DNA of 13,868 bases from NCBI GenBank assembly GCA_002317295.1, contig DCIY01000027.1, forward strand, positions 1-13,868, read 5' to 3'. Below are positions 1 through 7,129 of this stretch, in pieces. The notes beneath the pieces were generated by a model, which worked only from the letters and a program-made list of their open reading frames with translations, made no database searches and was not told the DNA's origin. The position numbers and the translations under genes are program-made. This DNA comes from Bacteroidales bacterium UBA1714. Lineage in GTDB: Bacteria > Bacteroidota > Bacteroidia > Bacteroidales > Paludibacteraceae. Within the stretch, counting starts at the first letter, position 1. Each line of letters opens with the position of its first letter.

Positions 1-40
1 TTTGGACGCCCGCGGATATGGTATAATTGAGAAGGATATT

Positions 41-75
41 TGCGTATTGTTGCCTTATATGTGCAGCAATACGTA
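41..75. other. 13-bp hairpin upstream of the recombinase
   Basis: Positions 41-53 pair with 63-75 across a 9-nt loop, giving 13 pairs of which two are G-U. No T run follows on either strand, so it does not look like a normal intrinsic terminator. It could be the 3' end of an upstream transcript or a protein-binding inverted repeat. Confidence 0.45.
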
Positions 76-78
76 AAT

Positions 79-163
79 AATTCCGTTAATCTGCTTTTTG
101 TCATGCCTCGTAATTTACCATATATCAATATAATATAGACAAAAAGTGAGCCAAAACGGATTA
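79..163. repeat. Imperfect inverted repeat upstream of recombinase gene
   Basis: The inner arms are a perfect 9-bp inverted repeat, ctttttgtc (94-102) and gacaaaaag (138-146), 35 nt apart. Outside them ccgtt (83-87) mirrors aacgg (155-159), and the flanking taatt/gatta bases continue the symmetry with slightly different spacing (6 and 8 nt). The core between the arms is AT-rich and contains TATAAT at 129-134. This two-arm layout just upstream of a tyrosine recombinase fits recombinase binding arms, an attachment site or an autoregulatory operator. That role is inferred from position only. Confidence 0.45.
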
Positions 164-201
164 GTTGTTCCCGAATTATTCCAAATTAAAATATAGTTAT
201 T

Positions 202-1344
202 ATGTTAGCAAAGATAAGATATAAGTTAGTGTTTAACAGAGGTTGCCGCCTCAATGAAAGAGGGGAATGTTTGATACAAATTGAGTGTTCACAACTCAAA
301 AGACGCATCTATTTTTCCACTCATACCTATGTAAAACCGAATCAGTTCGCACATGGTGGAATCGTTGGCATAGAAAACGCCGAAAGTCTCAACTATGCGC
401 TTTACTTAATGATTCAGGAAGTCGAAAAGGAAGAACTTGAATACATCAAGAAGGGTGTGCCTGTTCATCTACCAATGTTAAAAGAAGCCGTTAGACAGCA
501 TATTTCACCCGCTGCTAAGCTATCGGACTTTGGGCTTGAAGTAGTTGCCCAGAGTGAGCGAAAAGAGCTTACAAAACAAAATTACCAAACCTTGCTCAAC
601 AATATGGAGAAATTCCGCAAGGGAATCTTGGTAACGGATGTGGATTATCAATTTTTGGTGGCGTACAACAAATGGCTTTCAGAAAGTGGTATATCCCACA
701 ACACGCGCATCAGCCGTTTGCGCTTATTGCGTGCCTTGCTTAATGAGGCGAAAAATCGCGACATTATAAGTGTCAATCCGTTTGACCGTTTCAAGATTCA
801 ACAAATGGTATCGAAAAAAGGGTACATAACAAAAGAGCAGGTCACGAAAATTGAACGCCTGAATTTGAAAGGTATTGATGACAGAATCCGTGATGCGTTC
901 CTCATCGGTTGTTATACCGGTTTGCGGTTTTCTGACATTATCACGCTTCGTTTTGGTCATATAACCAATGGATGGCTGACAAAAAAGATGGTCAAAACCG
1001 GCTTTATTGTAGAAATCCCCATTGCTGACCTATTTAATGGGAAGATGATGGTATTAGTCGAGAAATACCATGGGAACATCGATAACCTGACAAAGAGGCT
1101 TGGAAGTAATGCAACAGTAAACCGTGTTTTGCGTGGCATATTGGATAAAGTGGGTGCAGACAGCAAAATCACATTCCATTCATCCCGGCACACATTCGCC
1201 ACTTTATTGAGCCAACAAGGTATTCAATTAACAACCATTCAAAAACTGCTTGGTCATCAGAAACTACAAACCACACAGATTTACAGCGAAGTTGACAGGA
1301 AAAGCATATCAAATGACATCAAAAAACAACTAAAAAAGAAATGA
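202..1344 (+). CDS. Tyrosine site-specific recombinase (phage-type integrase family)
   Basis: This 380-aa protein should cut and rejoin DNA at specific sites through a 3'-phosphotyrosyl intermediate. The N-terminal part (about 1-100) resembles the arm-binding region of Bacteroides-type integrases, and about 100-200 is the SAM-like core-binding domain. The catalytic residues are present: Arg242 in TGLRFSD, His326 and Arg329 in HSSR, His352 in LLGHQ and Tyr361 in QIYSEV. A lysine-rich beta region near 260-270 would supply the catalytic lysine. Length and motif order are normal for a complete enzyme. Its stop overlaps the next start (ATGA, 1341-1344), so it is coupled to the nucleotidyltransferase-like and restriction genes. 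It could rearrange the hsd locus or be the integrase of an element that inserted there; the sequence does not say which. Confidence 0.93.
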   Translation: MLAKIRYKLVFNRGCRLNERGECLIQIECSQLKRRIYFSTHTYVKPNQFAHGGIVGIENAESLNYALYLMIQEVEKEELEYIKKGVPVHLPMLKEAVRQHISPAAKLSDFGLEVVAQSERKELTKQNYQTLLNNMEKFRKGILVTDVDYQFLVAYNKWLSESGISHNTRISRLRLLRALLNEAKNRDIISVNPFDRFKIQQMVSKKGYITKEQVTKIERLNLKGIDDRIRDAFLIGCYTGLRFSDIITLRFGHITNGWLTKKMVKTGFIVEIPIADLFNGKMMVLVEKYHGNIDNLTKRLGSNATVNRVLRGILDKVGADSKITFHSSRHTFATLLSQQGIQLTTIQKLLGHQKLQTTQIYSEVDRKSISNDIKKQLKKK

Positions 1345-1793
1345 GCAAACATTTAGTAGGCAGCCGCGCCTTTTTTAGCGGCATGGAAGGTTTTCACAGT
1401 AAAGACCATGATTTTCTGATTTTAGTGGATCAACCAAAGGGATTCACCTGGCGCCGTGAACAAAGTATGCGCGGTGTGTGTACATTTGAGTATAAGAAAG
1501 ACACTCCGGCGGCGATGGTTGCAAAAACCATTGAGAAAGGCGATGCAATGCTTATTGGAAAGTTCCTTGTTCCGGAAGTGGCACAAGCCATTGGTGCCAC
1601 CATTGAGGACATCAAGCCCTTGGAAGTGCTTTTGCCCAAACTTGATGCCAAACACAAATATGAGGAAGTTATCTTTAACGCTTATATGTCAAATGGGGCA
1701 TTCTCTTTGACTGATGAACAAAAACAACAGGCTTTTGCCGTTTATAAGGAATCACGCAAAAAAGCGAAGAAAAAATGTACTTTTCGTTTTTGA
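1341..1793 (+). CDS. Nucleotidyltransferase-like protein, 150 aa, unknown substrate
   Basis: The N-terminus reads VGSRAFFS, then about a dozen residues, then SKDHDFLILV. This matches the minimal nucleotidyltransferase signature (hG-S, spacer, D-x-D-hhh), with Gly7-Ser8 and Asp22/Asp24 as the predicted metal-binding acids. The rest (about 40-135) is mixed alpha/beta, including a GKFLVPEVA segment and a KHKYEEVIFNAYM helix; the C-terminus is lysine-rich. I recall similar stand-alone proteins in Bacteroides but cannot name a family. The start overlaps the recombinase stop by 4 nt. The last codons lie inside the 22-bp-period repeat and overlap the hsdM start by 19 nt, so the natural C-terminus may have been altered at this junction. 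No HEPN partner, as in MNT-HEPN toxin-antitoxin pairs, is visible. The motif is seen; activity is inferred. Confidence 0.75.
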   Translation: MSKHLVGSRAFFSGMEGFHSKDHDFLILVDQPKGFTWRREQSMRGVCTFEYKKDTPAAMVAKTIEKGDAMLIGKFLVPEVAQAIGATIEDIKPLEVLLPKLDAKHKYEEVIFNAYMSNGAFSLTDEQKQQAFAVYKESRKKAKKKCTFRF

Positions 1794-1812
1794 AAAATGT
1801 ACTTTTCGTTTT
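1771..1812. repeat. Tandem direct repeat with 22-bp period at the hsdM 5' end
   Basis: The 20-nt sequence aaaaatgtacttttcgtttt occurs at 1771-1790 and again at 1793-1812, separated by tg. It lies exactly where the upstream gene ends and the truncated hsdM begins. Each copy contains an ATG (1775 and 1797); only the first is in frame with hsdM. It could be a recombination scar, a remnant of an insertion-sequence end, or a slippage-prone switch. Confidence 0.85.
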
Positions 1813-2836
1813 GGCGATTATATATGCCAGTCAGGCGGGCAAATCGGGTGGTGAATATTTCACACCTCAGGAGGTGAGTGAAGTGCTGGCGCGTATTGCT
1901 TCGCACAATGTGACCAAGATCAATACCGTCTATGACCCCGCTTGTGGTAGTGGTTCGCTCTTGCTGAAATTTGCCAAGACGGTTAAGGATGCGCACATTA
2001 AGTATTTTGGTCAGGAGATTAACCCTACCACCTACAACCTGTGCCGCATCAACATGTTCCTGCACAATATCAACTACGATAATTTTGATATTCAGTTAGG
2101 CGATACCTTGCACAACCCCAAACATTTGGATTATAAGTTTGATGCTATCGTGAGCAATCCTCCGTACTCGCTCAAGTGGGATGGTAAGGACAATCCTATT
2201 CTTATCAACGATGCGCGTTACGCACCTGCGGGCGTGTTGGCTCCCAAGAATGCGGCAGACCTTGCTTTCACCATGCACATGCTCTACCACCTCAACGAGA
2301 CCGGTACTTGTGCTATCGTCGAGTTCCCGGGTGTGCTCTATCGTGGAGGTGCCGAGCAACTCATTCGTCAGTATCTGGTGAAGAACAACTATGTGGATAC
2401 GGTCATCCAATTGCCCGCAAACCTTTTCTTTGGTGTGGGTATAGCCACTTGTATTATCGTCTTGAAGAAGAGTGCCAAGCGGGATAGCAATATTCTCTTT
2501 ATCGATGCCAGTGGCGAATGTGAAAAATCGGGCAACAAGAACCGTCTCTCTCCGACAAATAAGGATAACATCGTCCAACTCTATGCAGACCGCCAATCGG
2601 TAGATTATAAGGCGGCTTTGATTTCCAACGATCAGGTCGAGGCAAATAATTTCAACCTCTCTGTTTCCAATTATGTGGAGCAAGAGGACAAACGGGAAGA
2701 GATAGATATAGATGAGTTGAATCGGCTAATAGAGGATACGACGGAGAAAATGAATCAAATGGCGGAGAAGTTGAAGCAATTTAATGCCGCTCTGCGCAAG
2801 TTAACTCAAGACATGAAAGATTTATGCGCCAAATAG
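1775..2836 (+). CDS. hsdM: Type I restriction-modification DNA methyltransferase subunit, N-terminally truncated
   Basis: HsdM transfers methyl groups from S-adenosylmethionine to adenine N6 as part of the M2S1 complex with HsdS. This 353-aa product carries the whole catalytic core: the family sequence GKSGGEYFTPQEVSE at 22-36, SAM motif I DPACGSG at 54-60 and catalytic NPPY at 128-131, then a C-terminal coiled-coil-like region (about 305-345) that would contact HsdS. The family is usually about 500 aa, with a helical HsdM_N domain before YASxAGKSGGE. Here that domain is absent and about 16 hydrophobic residues encoded by the 22-bp-period repeat replace it. ATG 1775 is the only ATG that keeps motif I; the next in-frame Met is residue 94. 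The gene overlaps the upstream gene by 19 nt and hsdS by 13 nt. It is either a rearranged, possibly inactive allele or one whose N-terminus is supplied otherwise. Confidence 0.88.
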   Translation: MYFSFLKNVLFVLAIIYASQAGKSGGEYFTPQEVSEVLARIASHNVTKINTVYDPACGSGSLLLKFAKTVKDAHIKYFGQEINPTTYNLCRINMFLHNINYDNFDIQLGDTLHNPKHLDYKFDAIVSNPPYSLKWDGKDNPILINDARYAPAGVLAPKNAADLAFTMHMLYHLNETGTCAIVEFPGVLYRGGAEQLIRQYLVKNNYVDTVIQLPANLFFGVGIATCIIVLKKSAKRDSNILFIDASGECEKSGNKNRLSPTNKDNIVQLYADRQSVDYKAALISNDQVEANNFNLSVSNYVEQEDKREEIDIDELNRLIEDTTEKMNQMAEKLKQFNAALRKLTQDMKDLCAK

Positions 2837-3972
2837 AGCAACTCATATTGCAATATTGTCCAAATGGCGTCCCTTGGGTAAAACTCGGGGAAGTGTTGAA
2901 TTATCAACAACCGGGTCCATATATAGTTGAAAGTACGGAATATAACAACATGTATTCTACACCGGTATTAACCGCAGGTCAAAGTTTTATATTAGGCTAT
3001 ACAAACGAAAAAACTGGAATATATAAAGCATCTGTTGATAATCCCGTAATCATATTTGATGATTTTACAACATCCTTCCATTGGGTGAATTTTGATTTTA
3101 AAGTAAAAAGTTCTGCAATGAAGATGTTGAAGTCCAAAAATGCAGATACCAGTTTCAGATATGTCTATTATGCGATGTGTTGTATTCAATTTATACCCAC
3201 GGAACATACACGACATTGGATATCCATTTATTCACAATTCTCCATCCCTCTCCCGCCACTCCCCGTTCAGGAGGCCATTGTAGAGGTGTTGGATACCATG
3301 ACGGAAACGATTGACACGATAGATACCCTGATTTCTCTTCGCAAACAACAATTTGAGTACTACCGCGAAAAATTACTGACTTTTGGGGAAGAGGTCCCTT
3401 GGGTAAAACTTGGGGAAGTGTTTGAGTTGCGTAATGGTTATACGCCATCTAAATCAAATGTTGCTTTTTGGGAAGGAGGCACTATCCCGTGGTTTAGAAT
3501 GGAAGATATTCGAGCAAATGGACATATATTATCAGACTCTATACAACACATAACCCCCGCTGCTGTTAAAGGTAAAGGATTATTTAAGGCTGGTAGTTTT
3601 ATTTTGGCCACAACTGCCACCATAGGAGAACATGCTCTTTTAATTGCTGATTCGCTTGCAAATCAGCGATTTACGAATTTAAAAATTCGTAAATCGCTTG
3701 AAAAACATCTGATCACTAAGTTTGTTTACTATTACTTTGATATTATAGATGCATTTTGTAAAGAGCATACGAATGTTTCTGGTTTTGCATCTGTTGATAT
3801 GGAAGCATTAAAGAATATGTTGCTCCCCCTCCCATCCCTCGAGGTGCAGCAATCCATCGTGGAGAAGTTGGATACCATGGAGGAGTTTATTCATACCTTG
3901 GAGCATCTCCGTGCCCTTCGCCAGAAGCAATACGAGTACTACCGTGAGAAACTACTAACATTCGACAAATAA
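2824..3972 (+). CDS. hsdS: Type I restriction-modification specificity subunit
   Basis: HsdS gives the enzyme its bipartite DNA target. The 382-aa protein has the classical two-half layout: first target recognition domain at about 15-150, central conserved helices at about 152-187 ending in QFEYYREKLLTF, second recognition domain at about 190-338, and distal conserved helices to the end, finishing QYEYYREKLLTF. Both halves open with VPWVKLGEV and each recognition domain ends LPxLxVQxxIVExLDTM, so the duplication is clear. Both recognition domains are more AT-rich than the conserved helices, as expected for exchangeable domains. The gene overlaps hsdM by 13 nt and shares one base with hsdR (TAATG). 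It carries a 27-nt near-identical repeat and a perfect palindrome, both listed separately. It looks intact. Confidence 0.95.
   Translation: MRQIEQLILQYCPNGVPWVKLGEVLNYQQPGPYIVESTEYNNMYSTPVLTAGQSFILGYTNEKTGIYKASVDNPVIIFDDFTTSFHWVNFDFKVKSSAMKMLKSKNADTSFRYVYYAMCCIQFIPTEHTRHWISIYSQFSIPLPPLPVQEAIVEVLDTMTETIDTIDTLISLRKQQFEYYREKLLTFGEEVPWVKLGEVFELRNGYTPSKSNVAFWEGGTIPWFRMEDIRANGHILSDSIQHITPAAVKGKGLFKAGSFILATTATIGEHALLIADSLANQRFTNLKIRKSLEKHLITKFVYYYFDIIDAFCKEHTNVSGFASVDMEALKNMLLPLPSLEVQQSIVEKLDTMEEFIHTLEHLRALRQKQYEYYREKLLTFDK
2869..2895 (+). repeat. hsdS: HsdS half-gene direct repeat, copy 1
   Basis: This 27-nt stretch encodes VPWVKLGEV at the start of the first recognition half. It recurs at 3394-3420 with one silent mismatch (2886 against 3411), 525 bp apart. 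Such homology can support recombination that swaps or deletes recognition domains. Confidence 0.85.
3394..3420 (+). repeat. hsdS: HsdS half-gene direct repeat, copy 2
   Basis: Second copy of the 27-nt sequence, at the start of the second recognition half and preceded by the QFEYYREKLLTF end of the central helices. It differs from copy 1 by one base. Confidence 0.85.
3665..3698. repeat. Perfect 16-bp palindrome in the second HsdS recognition domain
   Basis: The arm agcgatttacgaattt (3665-3680) is followed by a 2-nt spacer (3681-3682) and its exact reverse complement (3683-3698). It lies inside the hsdS reading frame, encoding the NQRFTNLKIRKSL segment. As DNA it could extrude a cruciform; as RNA it is a strong hairpin within the coding sequence. 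Confidence 0.9.
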
Positions 3973-6900
3973 TGACCGAAAAATACGACATAGTCCTTGA
4001 GCAGGAGCAATCCACTGTGGTCGCCAAATACGAAACGACCGTGGCCAGCCCTGAAGCGTACCAGAGCGAGTATGAGTTGGAGCACTCGATGATTCAACAA
4101 CTCGAAGGTATGGGCTATGAGTATGCCCAAATATCGGACGAGAAGGGACTAATCGCTAACCTGCGTGTCCAACTCGAAAAACTCAATCACTACCATTTTA
4201 CGGAGAACGAATGGGACCGGTTCTTCTATGGGGAGATAGCTGCCGAGAATCTGGAAATAGACGATAAGACACAAATCATTCAGCGAGACTATATCCGTCT
4301 GCTCCATTGCGACAATGGGGAGAACCGCAATATCTTCCTCATCGATAAGCGCAATATCCACAACAACTATCTGCAGGTCATTAACCAGTATATCCCCGAT
4401 GGAGGTATAGCCTCCAATCGCTACGATGTCACTATCCTCGTCAATGGTCTGCCACTCGTTCACTGCGAACTCAAACGACGGGGTGTCAGTATCAAGGAGG
4501 CGTTTAACCAAATCAACCGCTACCAACGCGAATCGTTCTGGGCGGGCAAAGCCCTCTTTGACTATGTGCAGGTATTTATTATCTCCAACGGCACCCATAC
4601 CAAGTATTATTCCAACACCACACGCTTTGCCAAAGAGCAGGAAGATGCTCAGGCAGACCATTCTCGCAAGGTAGAGTCCAATTCCTTCGAGTTTACCTCG
4701 TGGTGGTCGGACGAGCAAAACAAACAACTGCCCGACCTGCGTGACTTTACGGCCACGTTCCTGGCCAAGCATACCATCCTCAATATTCTCACCAAGTACT
4801 GCGTCTTTACGGTGGACAAAAACCTTATGGTGATGCGACCCTACCAGATAGCAGCCACGGAGAAGATATTGCTTCGTATCCAAACGGCCATTTACAATAA
4901 GTGGCAAGGAACGATTAGAGCCGGCGGATATATATGGCACACGACAGGTAGCGGTAAGACGCTTACATCCTTCAAGACTGCCCAACTGGCCACCCAAATT
5001 CCCAATGTGGACAAAGTGCTCTTTGTGGTCGACCGTCAGGATTTGGACTACCAGACCATGAAGGAGTATGACAATTTTGAGAAGGATTGCGCCAACTCCA
5101 ATGCCAACTCGTCCGTGTTGCTGCGGCAACTCAACAACCCCAATTGTAATATCATCATTACCACCATTCAGAAGTTGTCCACACTGCTTCGTAAGAAAGC
5201 GGGTAAAATCAATGTGCTGGACCAAAATATCGTCATGATTTTTGACGAGTGCCACCGCTCCCAGTTTGGAGAGATGCACGATATCATCACGCGAAAGTTC
5301 AAACGCTACCTGATATTTGGATTCACGGGTACTCCTATCTTTGCGCTCAATGCTTCCAAGGCGGGTAAAACACCCTACAAAACCACAGCGCAGGCTTTTG
5401 GCGACCAACTGCATACCTACACCATCATCAACGCCATCAGCGACCACAATGTGCTCCGGTTCCATGTGGACTATATCTCCACCATGAAGGCCAAGGCGCA
5501 GATTATGGATACACCGGTGTGGGGCATCGAGGAGGAGAGTGCATTGCATGCACCCGAACGCATAAGCAAGATAGTTACTTATATACTGGACCACTACGCA
5601 CAGAAAACCAAACAACAGGAGTTCTATGCGTTTAACCAAACCTACAATATCAGTCAGGTCGTCAAATCCAAAAACAAAACGGCAGAACTGAAAAACAAAG
5701 TGGCGATGGGTGGCTTCAACTCCATTTTGGCCGTGGACTCCATCGATTCAGCAATGGCTTATTATCGCGAATTGGAAAAACAAATCGCAGAACGCAAGAG
5801 CAAACTGCGTATTGCTACCATCTTCACCTATGCAGCTAACGAGGAAGAAAACGAAATGGGCTATGTGCTCGAGGAAGATCCCGATAGTATGGAGCAACTC
5901 AGCGACACTGCCAAGACCTTCCTCACCCACGCTATCGACCGATACAATGCCACCTATGGCACCAGTTATGACGTCAGCGGGGATCAGTTTGGTAACTACT
6001 ACAAGGATATCTCCCTGCGAATGAAAAACCGCGACATCGACCTGCTCATTGTCGTGGGTATGTTCCTCACCGGTTTTGATGCTAAGACACTCAATACCCT
6101 TTGGGTGGATAAGAACCTCAAAATGCACGGTCTGCTGCAGGCGTATAGTCGAACCAACCGTATTCTCAATACCATTAAGGATTCCGGCAATATTATCTGC
6201 TTCCGCAATTTGGAGAAGCCAACCAACGATTCGTTTGCACTCTTTGGCGACCAAAATGCAGGGGGTATTGTGATTATGCGTCCGTTCCATGACTATTATT
6301 TCGGTTATGAGGACGAACAAGGAGAATATCATCACGGCTACAAGGAATTGGTAGAGAAACTGTTGGCACAATTCCCCACCGAAAATCTGTCCACTATCAT
6401 TAGCGAGAAGGAACAAAAAGAGTTTATTCGCCAGTTTAGTGCCATTCTTCGTGCCCAAAATATGCTGTCGTCGTTTGACCAGTATTGCCCGGAGGATGAT
6501 CAGTTGCGGGAATCGATGCAGGTCATGACCGATGGTCAGAAACAGGACTACCTGTCTTGGTACAACCATCTGCACGAAATGATGGTTCCTCAAACCAAGG
6601 ACAAGGAGATGATACAAAACGATATTGAGTTTGAGATGGAATTGGTGAAACAAATCCAAATCGATATCGACTATATCCTCATGCTGGTGCAGAAGTATCA
6701 TGACTCCCACTGCAAAAACAAGGAGATTGTACTCAAAATTGAGAAATCCATTGATGCCAGTCCGGATATGCGCAATAAGAAAGAACTGATTATGCAGTTT
6801 ATTGATCGCATGACACCGGATTCGACCCACGATATCTATACTGAGTGGACCCATTATGTGCAGCAGCAAAAAGAGCAACAACTCTGCGAGATTATTCAGC

Positions 6901-7106
6901 AGGAGAACCTCAAAGACAAGGAAACACATGAGTTCATGGAACGAGCATTCGCTGATGGCTATGTCACCGAAACCGGTACCGCCATCACCCATATATTACC
7001 GCCTATGCCTCTCTTCGGAGCCGCAGGGCTACAACGACAAATAGTGAAGGAACGTGTTCTGGAGAAACTTAAAAACTTCTTCGCACGATTCTTTAGACTG
7101 GGATAA
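3972..7106 (+). CDS. hsdR: Type I restriction enzyme motor and nuclease subunit
   Basis: HsdR translocates DNA using ATP and cleaves it far from the recognition site, within the R2M2S1 complex. The 1044-aa length is normal. Near the N-terminus is the PD-(D/E)xK nuclease: Asp152 in RYDVT and Glu166-x-Lys168 in CELKRRG. The superfamily 2 motor follows: Walker A TGSGKT at 325-330, DECH box at 425-428, TGTP motif III at 452-455, the VGMFLTGFDAKTL segment in the second RecA fold and motif VI QAYSRTNR at 723-730. A helical C-terminal region follows, as expected for HsdM contact. The start shares one base with the hsdS stop. No frameshift or missing key residue was seen. It is the best preserved of the three hsd genes, and restriction would still need a working HsdM-HsdS partner. 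Confidence 0.97.
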   Translation: MTEKYDIVLEQEQSTVVAKYETTVASPEAYQSEYELEHSMIQQLEGMGYEYAQISDEKGLIANLRVQLEKLNHYHFTENEWDRFFYGEIAAENLEIDDKTQIIQRDYIRLLHCDNGENRNIFLIDKRNIHNNYLQVINQYIPDGGIASNRYDVTILVNGLPLVHCELKRRGVSIKEAFNQINRYQRESFWAGKALFDYVQVFIISNGTHTKYYSNTTRFAKEQEDAQADHSRKVESNSFEFTSWWSDEQNKQLPDLRDFTATFLAKHTILNILTKYCVFTVDKNLMVMRPYQIAATEKILLRIQTAIYNKWQGTIRAGGYIWHTTGSGKTLTSFKTAQLATQIPNVDKVLFVVDRQDLDYQTMKEYDNFEKDCANSNANSSVLLRQLNNPNCNIIITTIQKLSTLLRKKAGKINVLDQNIVMIFDECHRSQFGEMHDIITRKFKRYLIFGFTGTPIFALNASKAGKTPYKTTAQAFGDQLHTYTIINAISDHNVLRFHVDYISTMKAKAQIMDTPVWGIEEESALHAPERISKIVTYILDHYAQKTKQQEFYAFNQTYNISQVVKSKNKTAELKNKVAMGGFNSILAVDSIDSAMAYYRELEKQIAERKSKLRIATIFTYAANEEENEMGYVLEEDPDSMEQLSDTAKTFLTHAIDRYNATYGTSYDVSGDQFGNYYKDISLRMKNRDIDLLIVVGMFLTGFDAKTLNTLWVDKNLKMHGLLQAYSRTNRILNTIKDSGNIICFRNLEKPTNDSFALFGDQNAGGIVIMRPFHDYYFGYEDEQGEYHHGYKELVEKLLAQFPTENLSTIISEKEQKEFIRQFSAILRAQNMLSSFDQYCPEDDQLRESMQVMTDGQKQDYLSWYNHLHEMMVPQTKDKEMIQNDIEFEMELVKQIQIDIDYILMLVQKYHDSHCKNKEIVLKIEKSIDASPDMRNKKELIMQFIDRMTPDSTHDIYTEWTHYVQQQKEQQLCEIIQQENLKDKETHEFMERAFADGYVTETGTAITHILPPMPLFGAAGLQRQIVKERVLEKLKNFFARFFRLG

Positions 7107-7112
7107 CATACA

Positions 7113-7128
7113 CCGTCTTCATAGACGG
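7113..7128. other. Small hairpin just after hsdR
   Basis: ccgtct (7113-7118) pairs perfectly with agacgg (7123-7128) across the tetraloop tcat, starting 7 nt after the hsdR stop. No T run follows, so it is a weak terminator candidate. It could stabilise the hsdR mRNA end or be the 5' domain of the RNA that follows. Confidence 0.5.
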
Positions 7129-7129
7129 A

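Larger units (their letters stand above)
1..201. other. Upstream non-coding stretch before the recombinase
   Basis: No gene can be assigned with confidence. The first bases could be the tail of an upstream gene: all three forward frames close early, at 28-30, 74-76 and 24-26, and I cannot tell which one, if any, is real. The stretch holds a hairpin at 41-75 and an imperfect inverted repeat at about 79-163, listed separately. TATAAT strings occur at 22-27 and 129-134, but no match to the Bacteroides promoter pattern (TTTG about 19 nt before TAnnTTTG) was seen. Confidence 0.5.

Noticed and set aside
41..75. Intrinsic terminator of an upstream gene
   Set aside because: The hairpin is good but no T run follows on either strand, so it was listed as a hairpin only.
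2096..2683. 195-codon minus-strand frame inside hsdM
   Set aside because: It is the shadow of the hsdM catalytic core, whose motifs are clear on the plus strand.
4149..5639. 496-codon open frame on the minus strand inside hsdR
   Set aside because: It is the antisense shadow of hsdR, whose motifs are all on the plus strand. The antisense product is an odd hydrophobic composition with no recognisable domain.
5748..6992. 414-codon open frame on the minus strand inside hsdR
   Set aside because: Same cause: hsdR codon use leaves few stops on the opposite strand. The product is rich in Ile, Leu and His and lacks any motif.
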